Shown: positions 24,806 to 34,043, counted from the stretch's first letter. The stretch is DNA of 35,976 bases from Bacteroidales bacterium (GCA_012837685.1 DUQS01000018.1:1-35976); one strand, 5' to 3'. Notes: generated by a model from the letters alone, not told the origin. Program-made: numbers and translations.

Positions 24806-26050
24806 TTAATCTAATTTATGAATAACTAATCCCGAACGCAATTTCGGCTCAAACCAAGTTGTTTTGGGCGGCATAATATTGCCACTGTCGGCAATGTCTA
24901 TCAACTGTTTCATTGACACAGGATACAGCGCCAATGCCATTTTCATTTCGCCACTATCGACACGGCGTTTCAATTCACCTAATCCGCGTATGCCACCTAC
25001 AAAATCAATCCGTTTATCGGTGCGCAAATCTTTAATACCGAGCAATTCGTCCAAAATCAGATTAGAAGCTATGGTAACATCTAAAACCCCAATCGGACTA
25101 TTATCGTCATAAGTGCCTTGTTTAGCCGTGAGCGAATACCATAGCCCATCTATATAGAGACTGAAATTGTGCAAGGCAACAGGTTTGTAAATCTCCTCGC
25201 CTTTAAGCTCTACCGTAAAGTTTTTGGTTAATTTTTCAAGAAATTCGGCGGTCGTTAAACCGTTCAAATCTTTTACTACGCGGTTGTAGTCAATGATATT
25301 CAGTTGGTTATCGGGGAAACAGACAGCCAAAAAGTAATTGTATTCTTCGTCTCCTTTATGATTGGGATTATTGCGGCGTTTTTCGTCTCCAACCAATGCT
25401 GCCGCCGCACTGCGATGATGCCCGTCAGCGATGTACATAGCCGGCATTGCTGCAAATAATTCGGTGATACGCTCTATCGTTGCCTTGTCGTCAATGATCC
25501 AAAAATGATGCCCGAAACCATCTGAAGTAACAAAGTCGTATTCCGGCGTGCCTTCCACAACTTTTGCCACAATGCCATCTAATTCATCTTGGTGCGGATA
25601 GGCAAAAAACACCGGTTCAATATTAGCGTTGTTCACACGCACATGCTTCATACGGTCTTCTTCCTTATCGCGACGCGTCAGTTCGTGCTTTTTTATTTTG
25701 CCTGTCATGTAGTCGTCCACATAAGCCGCCACACACAAGCCGTATTGTGTCCGTCCATTCATGGTTTGAGCATAAACGTAGTAATGTTCATCAACATCTT
25801 GTTTAAGCCACCCTTTTTCCTGAAATTTTTTGAAATTTTCAGCAGCTTTTTCGTAAACACACTCATCGTGCTCATCAGTACCTACCGGAAAATCTATTTC
25901 CGGCTTAATGATATGATACAACGATTTTTCATTACCGGCGGCTTCAATACGCGCCTCCTCCGAATTTAAGACATCATAGGGACGCGAAACCACTTGTTCG
26001 ACCAATTCTTTAGGCGGACGTGACCCCCTGAAAGGTTTAATAATTGCCAC
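24806..26050 (-). CDS. DUF1015 family protein
   Basis: A 414-residue soluble protein of the DUF1015 family. It opens with AIIKPFRGSRPPKELVEQVVSRPYDVLNSEEAR and carries the conserved MYIADGHHRSAAA motif (His-His pair, possibly metal or nucleophile) and FLAVCFPDNQLNIIDYNRVV. The family is widespread, with archaeal and bacterial members usually near amino-acid genes; recent work assigns some members to kinase-like or serine-related activity, but I do not treat this as settled. It heads the operon with thrC and has a consensus promoter 55-85 nt upstream. Confidence 0.9.
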   Translation of the reverse strand: MAIIKPFRGSRPPKELVEQVVSRPYDVLNSEEARIEAAGNEKSLYHIIKPEIDFPVGTDEHDECVYEKAAENFKKFQEKGWLKQDVDEHYYVYAQTMNGRTQYGLCVAAYVDDYMTGKIKKHELTRRDKEEDRMKHVRVNNANIEPVFFAYPHQDELDGIVAKVVEGTPEYDFVTSDGFGHHFWIIDDKATIERITELFAAMPAMYIADGHHRSAAAALVGDEKRRNNPNHKGDEEYNYFLAVCFPDNQLNIIDYNRVVKDLNGLTTAEFLEKLTKNFTVELKGEEIYKPVALHNFSLYIDGLWYSLTAKQGTYDDNSPIGVLDVTIASNLILDELLGIKDLRTDKRIDFVGGIRGLGELKRRVDSGEMKMALALYPVSMKQLIDIADSGNIMPPKTTWFEPKLRSGLVIHKLD

Positions 26051-26104
26051 AACTAACTAATTTAGAAATAAATACTCTATTTATTATATAATTACGCTAA
26101 CTTG

Positions 26105-26135
26105 CAAAAGTAATAAATATTTATCAAATTACAAA
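26105..26135 (-). promoter_or_regulatory. Promoter of the DUF1015-thrC-PBP1A operon
   Basis: On the minus strand TTTG (26135-26132), a 19-nt spacer and TACTTTTG (26112-26105) match the Bacteroidetes consensus, giving a leader of about 50 nt. Confidence 0.8.
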
Positions 26136-26182
26136 TTTATATCTAATTCTGTACACTGCATTGTTATTCGTTTTATCAATAT

Positions 26183-26213
26183 TTTGCGGTTCGACCAATT
26201 TTGCGTAATATTG
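26183..26213 (+). promoter_or_regulatory. Promoter of the META lipoprotein-rsmE unit
   Basis: TTTG (26183-26186), a 19-nt spacer and TAATATTG (26206-26213), which has one mismatch to TAnnTTTG. It is divergent from the DUF1015 promoter. Confidence 0.6.
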
Positions 26214-26297
26214 CATCATAAAGATACGTTTATTATGTAATTTCAAAATAAGCTATCAATCAAGTCATTAACCAATAAACAACAAAAATTCAACCGG

Positions 26298-26735
26298 ATG
26301 ATAAAATCAATTTTTTCTTTTTTATGCAGTGCGGCAATACTTTGCCTCTGCTTGAGTTGCCGAGCACAAAAGCAACCGGAAACATTTTTCAACACGTATC
26401 TTACGCCTGTAGAACTGAACGGCGTAACCCTACCCGAAACTGACGATAATTCGCGTCCGACACTGATTTTTAACACTGCACAAAACCGCATAGGCGGCTA
26501 TAGCGGCTGCAATAACTTTTTCGGCAACTACCAACTGAAAGGCAAAACTATCATTTTCAGCGAAATAGGCGCTACCAAACGCGCTTGCATTGGTGTAGGC
26601 GACAAATTGGAACGCGCCATGCTCTCCGTGTTACGCAACGCAAATGCTGTAAAAATAGATGGCGACATATTGCAACTGCTTAACGATAAGGAAGTTATCG
26701 GAAAATTCGTAATCCTAAAAGAAGAAAGGAAATAA
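26298..26735 (+). CDS. META-domain lipoprotein (HslJ-like)
   Basis: A 145-residue exported protein with a hydrophobic N-terminus ending LCLSC, the acylated Cys being residue 21 (a loose lipobox, as often in Bacteroidetes). A single META domain follows (about 30-140), with the fingerprint GGYSGCNNFFGNYQLKGKTIIFSEIGATKRAC and the ending LQLLNDKEVIGKFVILK. META/HslJ proteins are small envelope proteins linked to heat or novobiocin resistance in E. coli; the molecular role is not established. It precedes rsmE by 5 nt. Confidence 0.88.
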   Translation: MIKSIFSFLCSAAILCLCLSCRAQKQPETFFNTYLTPVELNGVTLPETDDNSRPTLIFNTAQNRIGGYSGCNNFFGNYQLKGKTIIFSEIGATKRACIGVGDKLERAMLSVLRNANAVKIDGDILQLLNDKEVIGKFVILKEERK

Positions 26736-26740
26736 GCCGT

Positions 26741-27472
26741 ATGATACTGTTTTACGCACCTGATATCGCTTCATCGAACATTCTTTCCGAAGAAGAATCG
26801 CAACATTGCACCAAAGTTTTGCGTTTGAAAGTGGGCAAAACGGTGCACCTCATCGACGGAAAAGGCGGTTTGTACACCGCTCAAATAACGGTAGCGCACC
26901 CTAAAAAAACCGAAGTGGAAATAACGAACGTGATACACGATTTTGAAAAACGTCCATTTCGGCTACATTTGGCTGTAGCACCTACGAAAAACAGCGACCG
27001 TTTTGAATGGTTTGTGGAAAAAGCTACCGAAATCGGTTTCGATGAACTGACACCGCTGTTGTGCCACTACTCCGAACGCAAAATTATCAAGCCCGAACGC
27101 ATTGAAAAAATTTTGATTTCGGCTGCCAAACAGTCACTTAAAGCTTATGTACCTAAACTTAACCCGATATGCCCGTTTGCGGAATTTATGCAACGTAAAT
27201 TGGAAAAAAATCGCTATATTGCACATTGCTACGACAGTGAAAAACAAGAATTGGCAGCCATTTGCCAGACCAATGAAAATGTGGTAATAATGATTGGTCC
27301 CGAAGGCGATTTCAGTTTGGAAGAAGTGGCATTAGCCACGCGCAACGGCTTTCAAAATGTAGCATTGGGAAACAGCCGCCTACGCACCGAAACAGCCGCA
27401 TTGGTGGCGTGTCACACCGTAACCGTTGTTAATAGTTTGGCACAAACAGCAAAATTTATAAAAGATAAATAA
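26741..27472 (+). CDS. rsmE: 16S rRNA m3U1498 methyltransferase
   Basis: A 243-residue SPOUT methyltransferase that methylates U1498 of 16S rRNA with S-adenosylmethionine. An N-terminal PUA-like part (EEESQHCTKVLRLKVGKTVHLIDGKGG) is followed by the catalytic SPOUT domain (about 75-243). That domain includes PTKNSDRFEWFVEKATEIG, KQSLKAYVPKL, MIGPEGDFSLEEVALA and LGNSRLRTETAALVA, which form the trefoil-knot cofactor site. Length and motifs are standard. It lies close behind the META lipoprotein gene and is presumably co-transcribed. Confidence 0.96.
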   Translation: MILFYAPDIASSNILSEEESQHCTKVLRLKVGKTVHLIDGKGGLYTAQITVAHPKKTEVEITNVIHDFEKRPFRLHLAVAPTKNSDRFEWFVEKATEIGFDELTPLLCHYSERKIIKPERIEKILISAAKQSLKAYVPKLNPICPFAEFMQRKLEKNRYIAHCYDSEKQELAAICQTNENVVIMIGPEGDFSLEEVALATRNGFQNVALGNSRLRTETAALVACHTVTVVNSLAQTAKFIKDK

Positions 27473-27616
27473 TTAGTAATCAACGGCATTGAAGCTTCTT
27501 CGTACGATTTTTGTTTCAATGTGGCTCAATTTGGAACAGAAAAAACAGCCGCACTCATTGATTTTAATATTGCAAAACAAAAAAATAATTCATTCACTTT
27601 TAAAATTTACACAATT

Positions 27617-28243
27617 ATGAAACAGTTTATTTTAAGTATTTTAATTATGTCAATCTGCACAACTTCATCTATTTTGGCGCAAAACATTGAATTGCCACCC
27701 TCACAAAAAACGGGCGGAAAACCTCTGATGACCGCTTTGAACGAACGCCGTAGCACACGCGAATTCAGCACAAAAGAACTCAACAATCAACAGTTGTCCA
27801 ACCTGCTGTGGGCTGCTTGGGGCTACAACCGCAGCGACAAACGCACCGCACCTTCGTCAATGAACAAACAAGAACTTGACGTGTACGTTGTTACTAAAGC
27901 AGGCATTTATCTGTACGATGCTAAAAAAAACGTTTTAGTGGAAAAAGTGAAAGGCGATTTTCGCGCCCAAACAGGCAAACAAGCCTTTGCTGCAACGGCT
28001 CCGCTCAATTTAGTGTACGTTGCCGACCTCAACAAAATGACGCCGGCATCGAAAGAATCAAAAATAGCAACCGCCAATATCAACTGCGGATTTGTGGCAC
28101 AAAACGTCTATCTCTACTGCGCATCCGAAGGTTTGGGAACAGTAGTGCGTGGCTATGTTGACCGCGAAAAATTGGCAAAAACCATGCAACTATCAAGCAA
28201 TCAAGTTATCATTGTGGCGCAAACTATAGGTTTTCCGAAATAA
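27617..28243 (+). CDS. Exported nitroreductase (SagB-type fold)
   Basis: A 208-residue protein from ATG 27617. A GTG start 32 codons upstream is possible but would bury a clear signal peptide (MKQFILSILIMSICTTSSILAQ). The mature part has the FMN-binding start LMTALNERRSTREFS, LSNLLWAAWGYNRSDKRTAPSSMN, NCGFVAQNVYLYCASEGLGTVVRG and a VIIVAQTIGFPK end, typical of SagB/ThcOx-like nitroreductases. Periplasmic location is unusual for an FMN flavoprotein of this fold but is common for this Bacteroidetes subfamily. It is probably an FMN oxidoreductase with unknown substrate. A terminator follows. Confidence 0.88.
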   Translation: MKQFILSILIMSICTTSSILAQNIELPPSQKTGGKPLMTALNERRSTREFSTKELNNQQLSNLLWAAWGYNRSDKRTAPSSMNKQELDVYVVTKAGIYLYDAKKNVLVEKVKGDFRAQTGKQAFAATAPLNLVYVADLNKMTPASKESKIATANINCGFVAQNVYLYCASEGLGTVVRGYVDREKLAKTMQLSSNQVIIVAQTIGFPK

Positions 28244-28262
28244 AATTAAGAAACAACCTTAA

Positions 28263-28299
28263 AAAAATGGAGCCGTCTCAATACAAGACGGCTCCTTTC
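28263..28299. terminator. Bidirectional terminator between convergent genes
   Basis: A perfect 10-bp GC-rich stem (GGAGCCGTCT, 28269-28278, with AGACGGCTCC, 28286-28295, loop caataca), an A-run before it and T-rich sequence after it. It ends the nitroreductase transcript and, in reverse, the T9SS gene (stop at 28325). Confidence 0.9.
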
Positions 28300-28324
28300 T
28301 GAAAAACAGTATTTTACAAATCCT

Positions 28325-30574
28325 TTACCGCACTACAACTTTTTCGATAGCAGTACCTATTTTTACAATATAAATTCCTGCGGGAACGGCAACCTGTTCT
28401 TTTGTCCCTTGAAGGGGAAGTGTGCGTACCAATACTCCCGATACATTATATATATGTGCTACGTTCGCACCTGATTCCCCCTTTAAGAAATAGGGGATTT
28501 CTATCGAAATTGCGCCTTTCTCTCCCCAAACATAAATGCCTTCGGCAGCAAGAGTAGAAAGACCGGTGGTTGGAGAAATCTTTACTTCTGAAGTAACTAC
28601 TTCTCCATTTAACGTTACAGCGTGTCCGTTATTGATGGCACCTGCAGGCTGAGTAATTTCGCAATTGGTAAGTGTAATAGTCTGAAAATCACATATACTA
28701 CCATCTGCACCGGTGGCTGTTACGTTCGAATTTTCTATAATTAAGTGTTCTCCAATTGAACCATTATTCCCTATAATGCCATAGCTGCCAATGGCTTCCA
28801 CTGTCGTGTTTTTTATAGTAAGGGTACCCCTATAAAAAATATAAAATCCAAAACAGATGGTTGATGTAACTTTTAGTGAACCTTCGCCTGTGACAATAAG
28901 ATTACATTGATATAATCTAATAAAGGAATCTTCGTTAGTTATAACATTAGTGCCTACCAAATTGATGGTATAATCATCATTTTCGGCAGAATACCAAATA
29001 TTCATAAAAATGCTGGAAGTTACATTGGCAGTTACGTTAGTTAATGTAAAGGTTTTTGTACTATGGTCGTAGGTAATAGAACCGCCTTCGGCAAGTCCAA
29101 GACCTGGGAAATTTCTATTATTTATAGCTCCTACATTTTCAATGGTAAGTTTTGTACCTGCTATATAAATGCCGTAGTCTACAAGCTTAATCCTTATAAA
29201 ACGCTTCGTCCTATTATAATATTGCCCCCACGGACTCAAAGTAAATTGCTCAACCACTCCTAACGAACCCTCAGCATCGCCCTCTTTGAGTACGGCACCT
29301 GCATAGACAATAGGCTGCTCTGTAAGGACAATGTTGGCTTTACAATCCAAAGTAGCAGCATCGTACAAAGCTAAACTTCCCAGCTCATCAGCTACAAAAA
29401 TGCTATTGTCAATAGGACTACCTGCTATCATAACCGTTGAGCCATATATCACCACGCCGTCGGCGTATATACCGGTGTAAGATTCTTGCAAAGCATTTTG
29501 TGCCCTTACTTGCTGTATATGCAATGTGTCATTGCCTGTAAATTTAACATATCCTTCTACCCTAATGCCTCTCCCTATTTGGTTGTAATTTGGGTCTCCA
29601 GGAACATTTAAATTTATTACATTTTTGCCAATAAGATTAATGGTTAAAATTTCCCCACCAGCTGCTTTAATGCCTGCAAAATACTCATCTATACCTACAT
29701 CATCTACCTTTGCTCCCGTTATCGTAGCATTATTGAGCGTAAGGGTTTTAGTGTCAGGGTTGTAGCTTACCGTGCCTGCAATGCCTGTGCCGGTGATATT
29801 TGAGGCGTTGGCTGAGGAAACCTGTACGCCGCCTACCCAGAGGGGGTAATTGCGAGTAGGCTCTATTACCACCTGCGAGCGAACCACCGAGTCGTTTAAC
29901 ATTACCGCCTTACCGTATGTGCCGTTTGTAGCTACTGCGGCACCTGCAGGCTGAGAGATATCACAACCCGTAAGTGTAATGGTTTGGAAGTCCATGATAC
30001 TACCACCAGCTTTGCCGGTAGCCTTTACTACAGAGTTTTCGATTGTGAGAGTCTCGCCATCTCTGCCAGTAAAACCTGTGATACCCCATTTGCCTATAGC
30101 TTCTACTCTGGTGTTTCTGATAGTAAGGGTACCATCCCTTACATAAATTCCAACACTATTGCCTTCCGCAGTGAGTTTCAGCGACCCGCTACCCTCTATG
30201 GTAAGATTGTTCTCTGTATAGATAGCACTAATTCCCCCACTTGCGGTTATGTTACTGCTACCAACAAGATTGATTTTATATGTGGTAAAGGGAATACCAA
30301 CACCTCGAATAATCTGAATAAAAGTAGAATTAGCTACCGATGCTTGCACATTGGTAAGCGTAAATGTCTTGGAGGAGTGGTCGTAGGTAATAGAGCCACC
30401 ACTCGCGAGTCCAAGATTTGGGAAGTTATTGTTGTTTATTGCCCCCGCATTGGTAGAGGTAAGCTCTGTACCGGCTATTTGTATGCCGTAGTTATTTTGC
30501 GCAGTCATTGCTCCGCATACAAATAGTGCAACAAAAAGCGCACTCATTTTGCTTAAAATGTTTGGTTTTTTCAT
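28325..30574 (-). CDS. T9SS-exported beta-helix-like repeat protein
   Basis: A 749-residue secreted protein with a signal peptide (about 1-25, ending AMTAQ). A type IX secretion type A sorting domain occupies about 677-749 (VAHIYNVSGVLVRTL, VAVPAGIYIVKIG, KVVVR). In between are long internal repeats. About 29-240 and 467-668 are two full copies, sharing IAGTELTS/IAGTKLTI, GAINN.NFP.LGLA.GGSITYDHS.KTFTLTN and TLTI.NT.VEAIG. A diverged partial copy is at about 243-440. Short, regularly spaced TLTI and LTIENS strands suggest a beta-solenoid or beta-helix surface protein, perhaps an adhesin or carbohydrate-binding protein; no catalytic motif is seen. It sits alone between terminators, with a possible attenuated leader. 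Confidence 0.85.
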   Translation of the reverse strand: MKKPNILSKMSALFVALFVCGAMTAQNNYGIQIAGTELTSTNAGAINNNNFPNLGLASGGSITYDHSSKTFTLTNVQASVANSTFIQIIRGVGIPFTTYKINLVGSSNITASGGISAIYTENNLTIEGSGSLKLTAEGNSVGIYVRDGTLTIRNTRVEAIGKWGITGFTGRDGETLTIENSVVKATGKAGGSIMDFQTITLTGCDISQPAGAAVATNGTYGKAVMLNDSVVRSQVVIEPTRNYPLWVGGVQVSSANASNITGTGIAGTVSYNPDTKTLTLNNATITGAKVDDVGIDEYFAGIKAAGGEILTINLIGKNVINLNVPGDPNYNQIGRGIRVEGYVKFTGNDTLHIQQVRAQNALQESYTGIYADGVVIYGSTVMIAGSPIDNSIFVADELGSLALYDAATLDCKANIVLTEQPIVYAGAVLKEGDAEGSLGVVEQFTLSPWGQYYNRTKRFIRIKLVDYGIYIAGTKLTIENVGAINNRNFPGLGLAEGGSITYDHSTKTFTLTNVTANVTSSIFMNIWYSAENDDYTINLVGTNVITNEDSFIRLYQCNLIVTGEGSLKVTSTICFGFYIFYRGTLTIKNTTVEAIGSYGIIGNNGSIGEHLIIENSNVTATGADGSICDFQTITLTNCEITQPAGAINNGHAVTLNGEVVTSEVKISPTTGLSTLAAEGIYVWGEKGAISIEIPYFLKGESGANVAHIYNVSGVLVRTLPLQGTKEQVAVPAGIYIVKIGTAIEKVVVR

Positions 30575-30628
30575 AATTAATTGATTTTAAATTAATAGTA
30601 TTACTATTTTACAGATTCTATATTCAAT

Positions 30629-30661
30629 AAAAAAACAGCCCCGCACCTATTTGGCACAGGG
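30629..30661 (-). terminator. Terminator-like hairpin in the T9SS gene leader
   Basis: On the minus strand CCCTGTGCC, loop AAATA, GGTGCGGGG form nine pairs including three G-U. Three bases later a run of seven T follows (complement of the A-run at 30629-30635). It lies between the candidate promoter and the ATG at 30574, so it would be an attenuator or the end of a short RNA. Confidence 0.55.
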
Positions 30662-30821
30662 TAAAATAAAGTCAAAAGCTATAAAATTGTAAAAAATGTT
30701 AAATACGGGGGGGGTAAAATAAGAACTGCACTTGTACGAAATAATTCGGCAAGTTGTGCCGAAAAGTTTCCGTAAACATATAAATTGATTGCACTTTCAT
30801 CGAGTAGTTGTATTTACGCTA

Positions 30822-30853
30822 CAAAGTAAGTAAAAGAAAATGAAAAAAACAAA
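30822..30853 (-). promoter_or_regulatory. Candidate promoter of the T9SS gene
   Basis: Minus strand TTTG (30853-30850), a 20-nt spacer and TTACTTTG (30829-30822), with one mismatch to TAnnTTTG. It is the same -7 as at the trp leader. It would give a leader of about 240 nt. Confidence 0.5.
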
Positions 30854-30920
30854 TAATTTTAACAAAAAATTTAAGACCCCCCTTAAATCTCTACCCCTTA
30901 TTCCCCTAAAAGAGATGATT

Positions 30921-30997
30921 GTTTAGTGTGTAATGTTGAATGTTTAATCGGTGAATTGTTGAACTGTTTAGTGTGTAGTGTGTAATGTGTAGTGTTT
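30921..30997. repeat. TGT-rich imperfect repeat stretch
   Basis: Repeated GTTTAGTGTGTA (30921-30932, 30965-30976) and short variants such as GTGTAATGTGTAGTGTTTAG make a low-complexity stretch. It ends directly at a 7-bp hairpin (30998-31014). Confidence 0.5.
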
Positions 30998-31072
30998 AGC
31001 CCCTTTCAGGGGCTGGGGTAAAATCTATCAATTTGTAAATCATTAAGGCAGAGCCTAGAACGGGAAACAGCC

Positions 31073-31116
31073 CTAAAAAAAATAGCGGAATGATTTCGAA
31101 ATCATTCCGCTATTTT
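31073..31116. terminator. clpB terminator, perfect 38-nt palindrome
   Basis: The two 19-nt arms (31079-31097 and 31098-31116) are exact reverse complements, centred on TTCGAA, with GCGGAATGATTTC in the stem. The adjacent A-run (31074-31080) provides a U-run for minus-strand transcripts leaving clpB (stop at 31131). Confidence 0.9.
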
Positions 31117-31130
31117 AAATTTTAACGCGT

Positions 31131-33719
31131 TTAGTTTTCAAAAACCAACGAGCCGTTTTCCATTTTTACAACAATCGGTTTTTGATTGTTTACCTTGCCC
31201 GAAATAATTTGTTTCGACAATTCGTTGAGCAAGTAACCCTGTATAACACGTTTCACTGGTCGTGCGCCAAATTCGGGGTCATAGCCCTCGTGCGCAATAA
31301 AATCGACCGCTTCGGATTCTACCTGCAAAACAACGTCGCTCTCTGCCAACTGTTTTTTCAAATTATCCAGTTGCAGCAACACCACTTCGCGAATTTGCGC
31401 CTCTGTCAGCGGTGTGAACATTATCAGTTCATCGATACGGTTCAAAAATTCAGGGCGAATGGTCTGTTTCAACATTTCAAACACTTGATTACGTGTTTTT
31501 TCAATTATTTCATCGCGATTGGTAGCAGTCAATTGTTCAAAATTCTCACGAATTAATTGCGAGCCAAGATTGGACGTCATAATGATAATGGTATTCTTGA
31601 AATTGACGGTACGACCTTTATTGTCGGTCAAACGTCCATCATCAAGCACCTGCAACAGTACGTTAAACACATCAGGATGCGCTTTTTCAATCTCGTCGAA
31701 CAGTACCACACTATACGGTTTGCGGCGTATGGCTTCAGTAAGTTGCCCGCCTTCATCGTAGCCCACATATCCCGGGGGCGCACCTATAAGTCGCATTGCC
31801 GAAAATTTTTCCTGATATTCGCTCATGTCAATGCGCGTCATCATATTTTCGTTGTTGAACAGATAATCGGCTAACGCTCTTGCCAACTCCGTTTTGCCCA
31901 CACCGGTCGTTCCCAAGAAAATGAACGAACCAATCGGACGTTTCGGGTCTTGCAAGCCGGCACGACTGCGCCGTATGGCATCGCTCACAGCTACAATGGC
32001 TTCGTCCTGCCCTATCACACGTTTATGCAATTCTTCTTCGAGATGCAACAGTTTTTCGCGTTCGCTTTGCAACATTTTGGTTACGGGAATGCCCGTCCAG
32101 CGACTTACAACTTCGGCAATATCATCAGAATCAACTTCTTCCTTAATCATTGCGCTACCGTGTTGCAACTCTTTAAGTTTTTCTTTACTCTCTACAATAG
32201 CCGCTTCAACGGCTTTAATTTTGCCGTAGCGAATTTCGGCTACTTTACCGTAGTCGCCTTCGCGTTCTGCACGGTCGGCTTCATATTTCAGTTGTTCAAT
32301 ATCAATTTTCGATTGCTGTATTTTGTCGATTAAAGCCTTTTCGCTGCTCCATTTGGCACGCATCTTCTGCCCTTCTTCTTTCAAATCGGCAATTTCTTTT
32401 GACAATTGTTCCACTTTTTGCGTATCATTTTCACGCTTAATGGCTTCACGTTCAATCTCTAACTGTTTGATATTTCTATCAATAGTGTCCAATTCCTCCG
32501 GCACAGAATCGACTTCCAGACGCAATTTAGCGGCAGCCTCGTCCATAAGGTCGATGGCTTTGTCGGGAAGAAAACGATCGCTGATATAGCGGCTCGAAAG
32601 TTCAACCGCAGCAATAATTGCATCGTCTTTAATTCGTACTTTGTGGTGATTTTCGTAGCGTTCTTTCAGTCCGCGAAGAATGGAAATCGTACTTGCCTCA
32701 TCGGGTTCTTCTACCAGCACAATTTGGAAACGCCGTTCGAGTGCTTTGTCTTTTTCAAAATATTTTTGGTACTCGTTCAGCGTAGTTGCACCGATGGCAC
32801 GCAGTTCGCCACGCGCCAATGCCGGTTTCAGAATATTGGCAGCATCCATAGCACCTTCACCGCCGCCGGCTCCTACCAACGTGTGAATTTCGTCAATAAA
32901 CAAAATAATTTCGCCTTCGGCTTTAATCACTTCATTTACAACAGCTTTAAGACGTTCTTCAAATTCGCCCTTGTATTTGGCGCCTGCCACCAGCGCCCCC
33001 ATATCCAAACTAAAAATCTGTTTGGTTTTCAGATTTTCGGGTATATCGCCGCGCACAATACGATGCGCCAAACCCTCAGCTATGGCAGTTTTTCCCACGC
33101 CCGGCTCACCAATCAAAATAGGATTGTTTTTGGTACGACGGCTCAAAATTTGCAACACGCGACGTATTTCTTCGTCACGCCCGATAACCGGATCGAGTTT
33201 GCTGCTGCGAGCGCGTTCGTTCAAGTTGATAGCGTATTTTTCGAGCGATTGGTAAGTTGCTTCCGCACCTTGGCTTTTTACCTTGCTTCCCTTGCGCAAA
33301 TCGGCAATAGCAGCACGCAAACCATTAACATTCACGCCCGCATCTTGAAGCGATTTTTGCACGGCATTGCGCTTATCGACCAACGCCAATAAAATGTATT
33401 CCAAAGAGACAAATTCGTCCCCGTCTTTTTGAGCCAACTCTTCGGCACGCAACAACACATCGTTTGTTTCGCGACTCAAATAAGGTTCACCGCCACTCAC
33501 TTTGGGCAATGAGGCTATTTGGCTGTCAACTACGCTCAACAACGCTTGTTGGTTCGCCATCATTTTACCAAACAGAAACTGCACCACATTTTCGCCTTTT
33601 TCGATAACGGCTTTCAATAAATGCGGCGTTTCAATGGCTTGTTGACCATTTTGAGAAGCCAATTCAACAGCCCGTTGAACGACTTCTTGCGATTTAATTG
33701 TAAATTTGTTAAAGTTCAT
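31131..33719 (-). CDS. clpB: ATP-dependent disaggregase ClpB
   Basis: An 862-residue Hsp100 chaperone that rescues aggregated proteins with DnaK. It has an N-terminal substrate domain (about 1-150). NBD1 has Walker A GEPGVGKT (204-211) and Walker B ILFIDE (272-277). The coiled-coil middle domain spans about 405-530 ([40 protein letters not shown]). NBD2 has Walker A GTTGVGKT (603-610) and [16 protein letters not shown]. Presence of the middle domain distinguishes it from ClpA/ClpC, and the length is standard. It is probably monocistronic, with a palindromic terminator. No heat-shock operator such as CIRCE was seen in the 270 nt upstream. Confidence 0.97.
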   Translation of the reverse strand: MNFNKFTIKSQEVVQRAVELASQNGQQAIETPHLLKAVIEKGENVVQFLFGKMMANQQALLSVVDSQIASLPKVSGGEPYLSRETNDVLLRAEELAQKDGDEFVSLEYILLALVDKRNAVQKSLQDAGVNVNGLRAAIADLRKGSKVKSQGAEATYQSLEKYAINLNERARSSKLDPVIGRDEEIRRVLQILSRRTKNNPILIGEPGVGKTAIAEGLAHRIVRGDIPENLKTKQIFSLDMGALVAGAKYKGEFEERLKAVVNEVIKAEGEIILFIDEIHTLVGAGGGEGAMDAANILKPALARGELRAIGATTLNEYQKYFEKDKALERRFQIVLVEEPDEASTISILRGLKERYENHHKVRIKDDAIIAAVELSSRYISDRFLPDKAIDLMDEAAAKLRLEVDSVPEELDTIDRNIKQLEIEREAIKRENDTQKVEQLSKEIADLKEEGQKMRAKWSSEKALIDKIQQSKIDIEQLKYEADRAEREGDYGKVAEIRYGKIKAVEAAIVESKEKLKELQHGSAMIKEEVDSDDIAEVVSRWTGIPVTKMLQSEREKLLHLEEELHKRVIGQDEAIVAVSDAIRRSRAGLQDPKRPIGSFIFLGTTGVGKTELARALADYLFNNENMMTRIDMSEYQEKFSAMRLIGAPPGYVGYDEGGQLTEAIRRKPYSVVLFDEIEKAHPDVFNVLLQVLDDGRLTDNKGRTVNFKNTIIIMTSNLGSQLIRENFEQLTATNRDEIIEKTRNQVFEMLKQTIRPEFLNRIDELIMFTPLTEAQIREVVLLQLDNLKKQLAESDVVLQVESEAVDFIAHEGYDPEFGARPVKRVIQGYLLNELSKQIISGKVNNQKPIVVKMENGSLVFEN

Positions 33720-33945
33720 ATTATTAATTGTTTAGGTTTCGTTTATTTCTCTTTTTAATTGTCACGAAACTTATTACAACAATTATGCCCGCCACGAAAC
33801 ACTGCAATTTTGACACAAAATAATTCAAACAAAGACAAAATGACATTTTTGTTAAAAATAGCTTGACGCATTGGTTAAAAAAGACCATTATCATAGGAGT
33901 TTAGAACTATTTTTAGCCTTCGCAGTAAAAAAAAACACAAAAAAT
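33720..33945. other. Intergenic region between clpB and the trp leader
   Basis: This divergent spacer contains no open frame worth calling. Imperfect -7-like elements for clpB are present (for example TTATTTTG at 33823-33816 on the minus strand), but none has a properly spaced -33. The rest of the 33720-34290 gap is the trp leader described below. Confidence 0.5.
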
Positions 33946-33976
33946 TTGGAGGATTCAAATTTTAGTTGTTACTTTG
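33946..33976 (+). promoter_or_regulatory. Promoter of the trp leader and trpB2
   Basis: TTTG (33946-33949), a 19-nt spacer and TTACTTTG (33969-33976), one mismatch to TAnnTTTG. The predicted transcript start is about 12 nt before the leader-peptide ATG, a short untranslated leader as in classical trp leaders. Confidence 0.7.
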
Positions 33977-33995
33977 CAGCAAATTTCAAAACACA

Positions 33996-34043
33996 ATGTT
34001 GCAAACAGGTTTAAAATATTGGTGGTGGCAGCCGTTAATTTAA
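33996..34043 (+). CDS. trpL: trp leader peptide with three tandem Trp codons
   Basis: A 15-codon ORF, MLQTGLKYWWWQPLI followed by TAA. Codons 9-11 are TGG TGG TGG (34020-34028). Trp is the rarest residue, so three in a row in such a short frame is very unlikely by chance. It lies directly behind a promoter, 50 nt before an intrinsic terminator, upstream of a tryptophan synthase beta gene. The first possible hairpin (CCGTT at 34032-34036 with AACGG at 34046-34050) begins just after the Trp codons and encloses the stop codon, as expected for ribosome-controlled attenuation. The peptide itself probably has no function other than sensing charged tRNA-Trp. Confidence 0.82.
   Translation: MLQTGLKYWWWQPLI

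Larger units (their letters stand above)
30575..31130. other. Intergenic region between T9SS gene and clpB
   Basis: No coding frame is convincing. It holds, from right to left, the clpB terminator, a hairpin with 7-bp arms (AGCCCCT at 30998-31004, AGGGGCT at 31008-31014), a TGT-rich imperfect repeat stretch (GTTTAGTGTGTA at 30921-30932 and again at 30965-30976), C-runs, a promoter candidate, a hairpin (TTCGGCA at 30745-30751 and TGCCGAA at 30757-30763), eight consecutive G (30707-30714) and a terminator-like hairpin. Confidence 0.6.

Noticed and set aside
27521-27616. N-terminal extension of the nitroreductase from a GTG
   Set aside because: It would hide a typical signal peptide inside the protein. 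The ATG at 27617 gives normal length and export signal.
30921-31014. CRISPR-like repeat stretch
   Set aside because: The TGT-rich repeats are imperfect, have no uniform spacers and no cas genes are present. It looks like low-complexity intergenic sequence.
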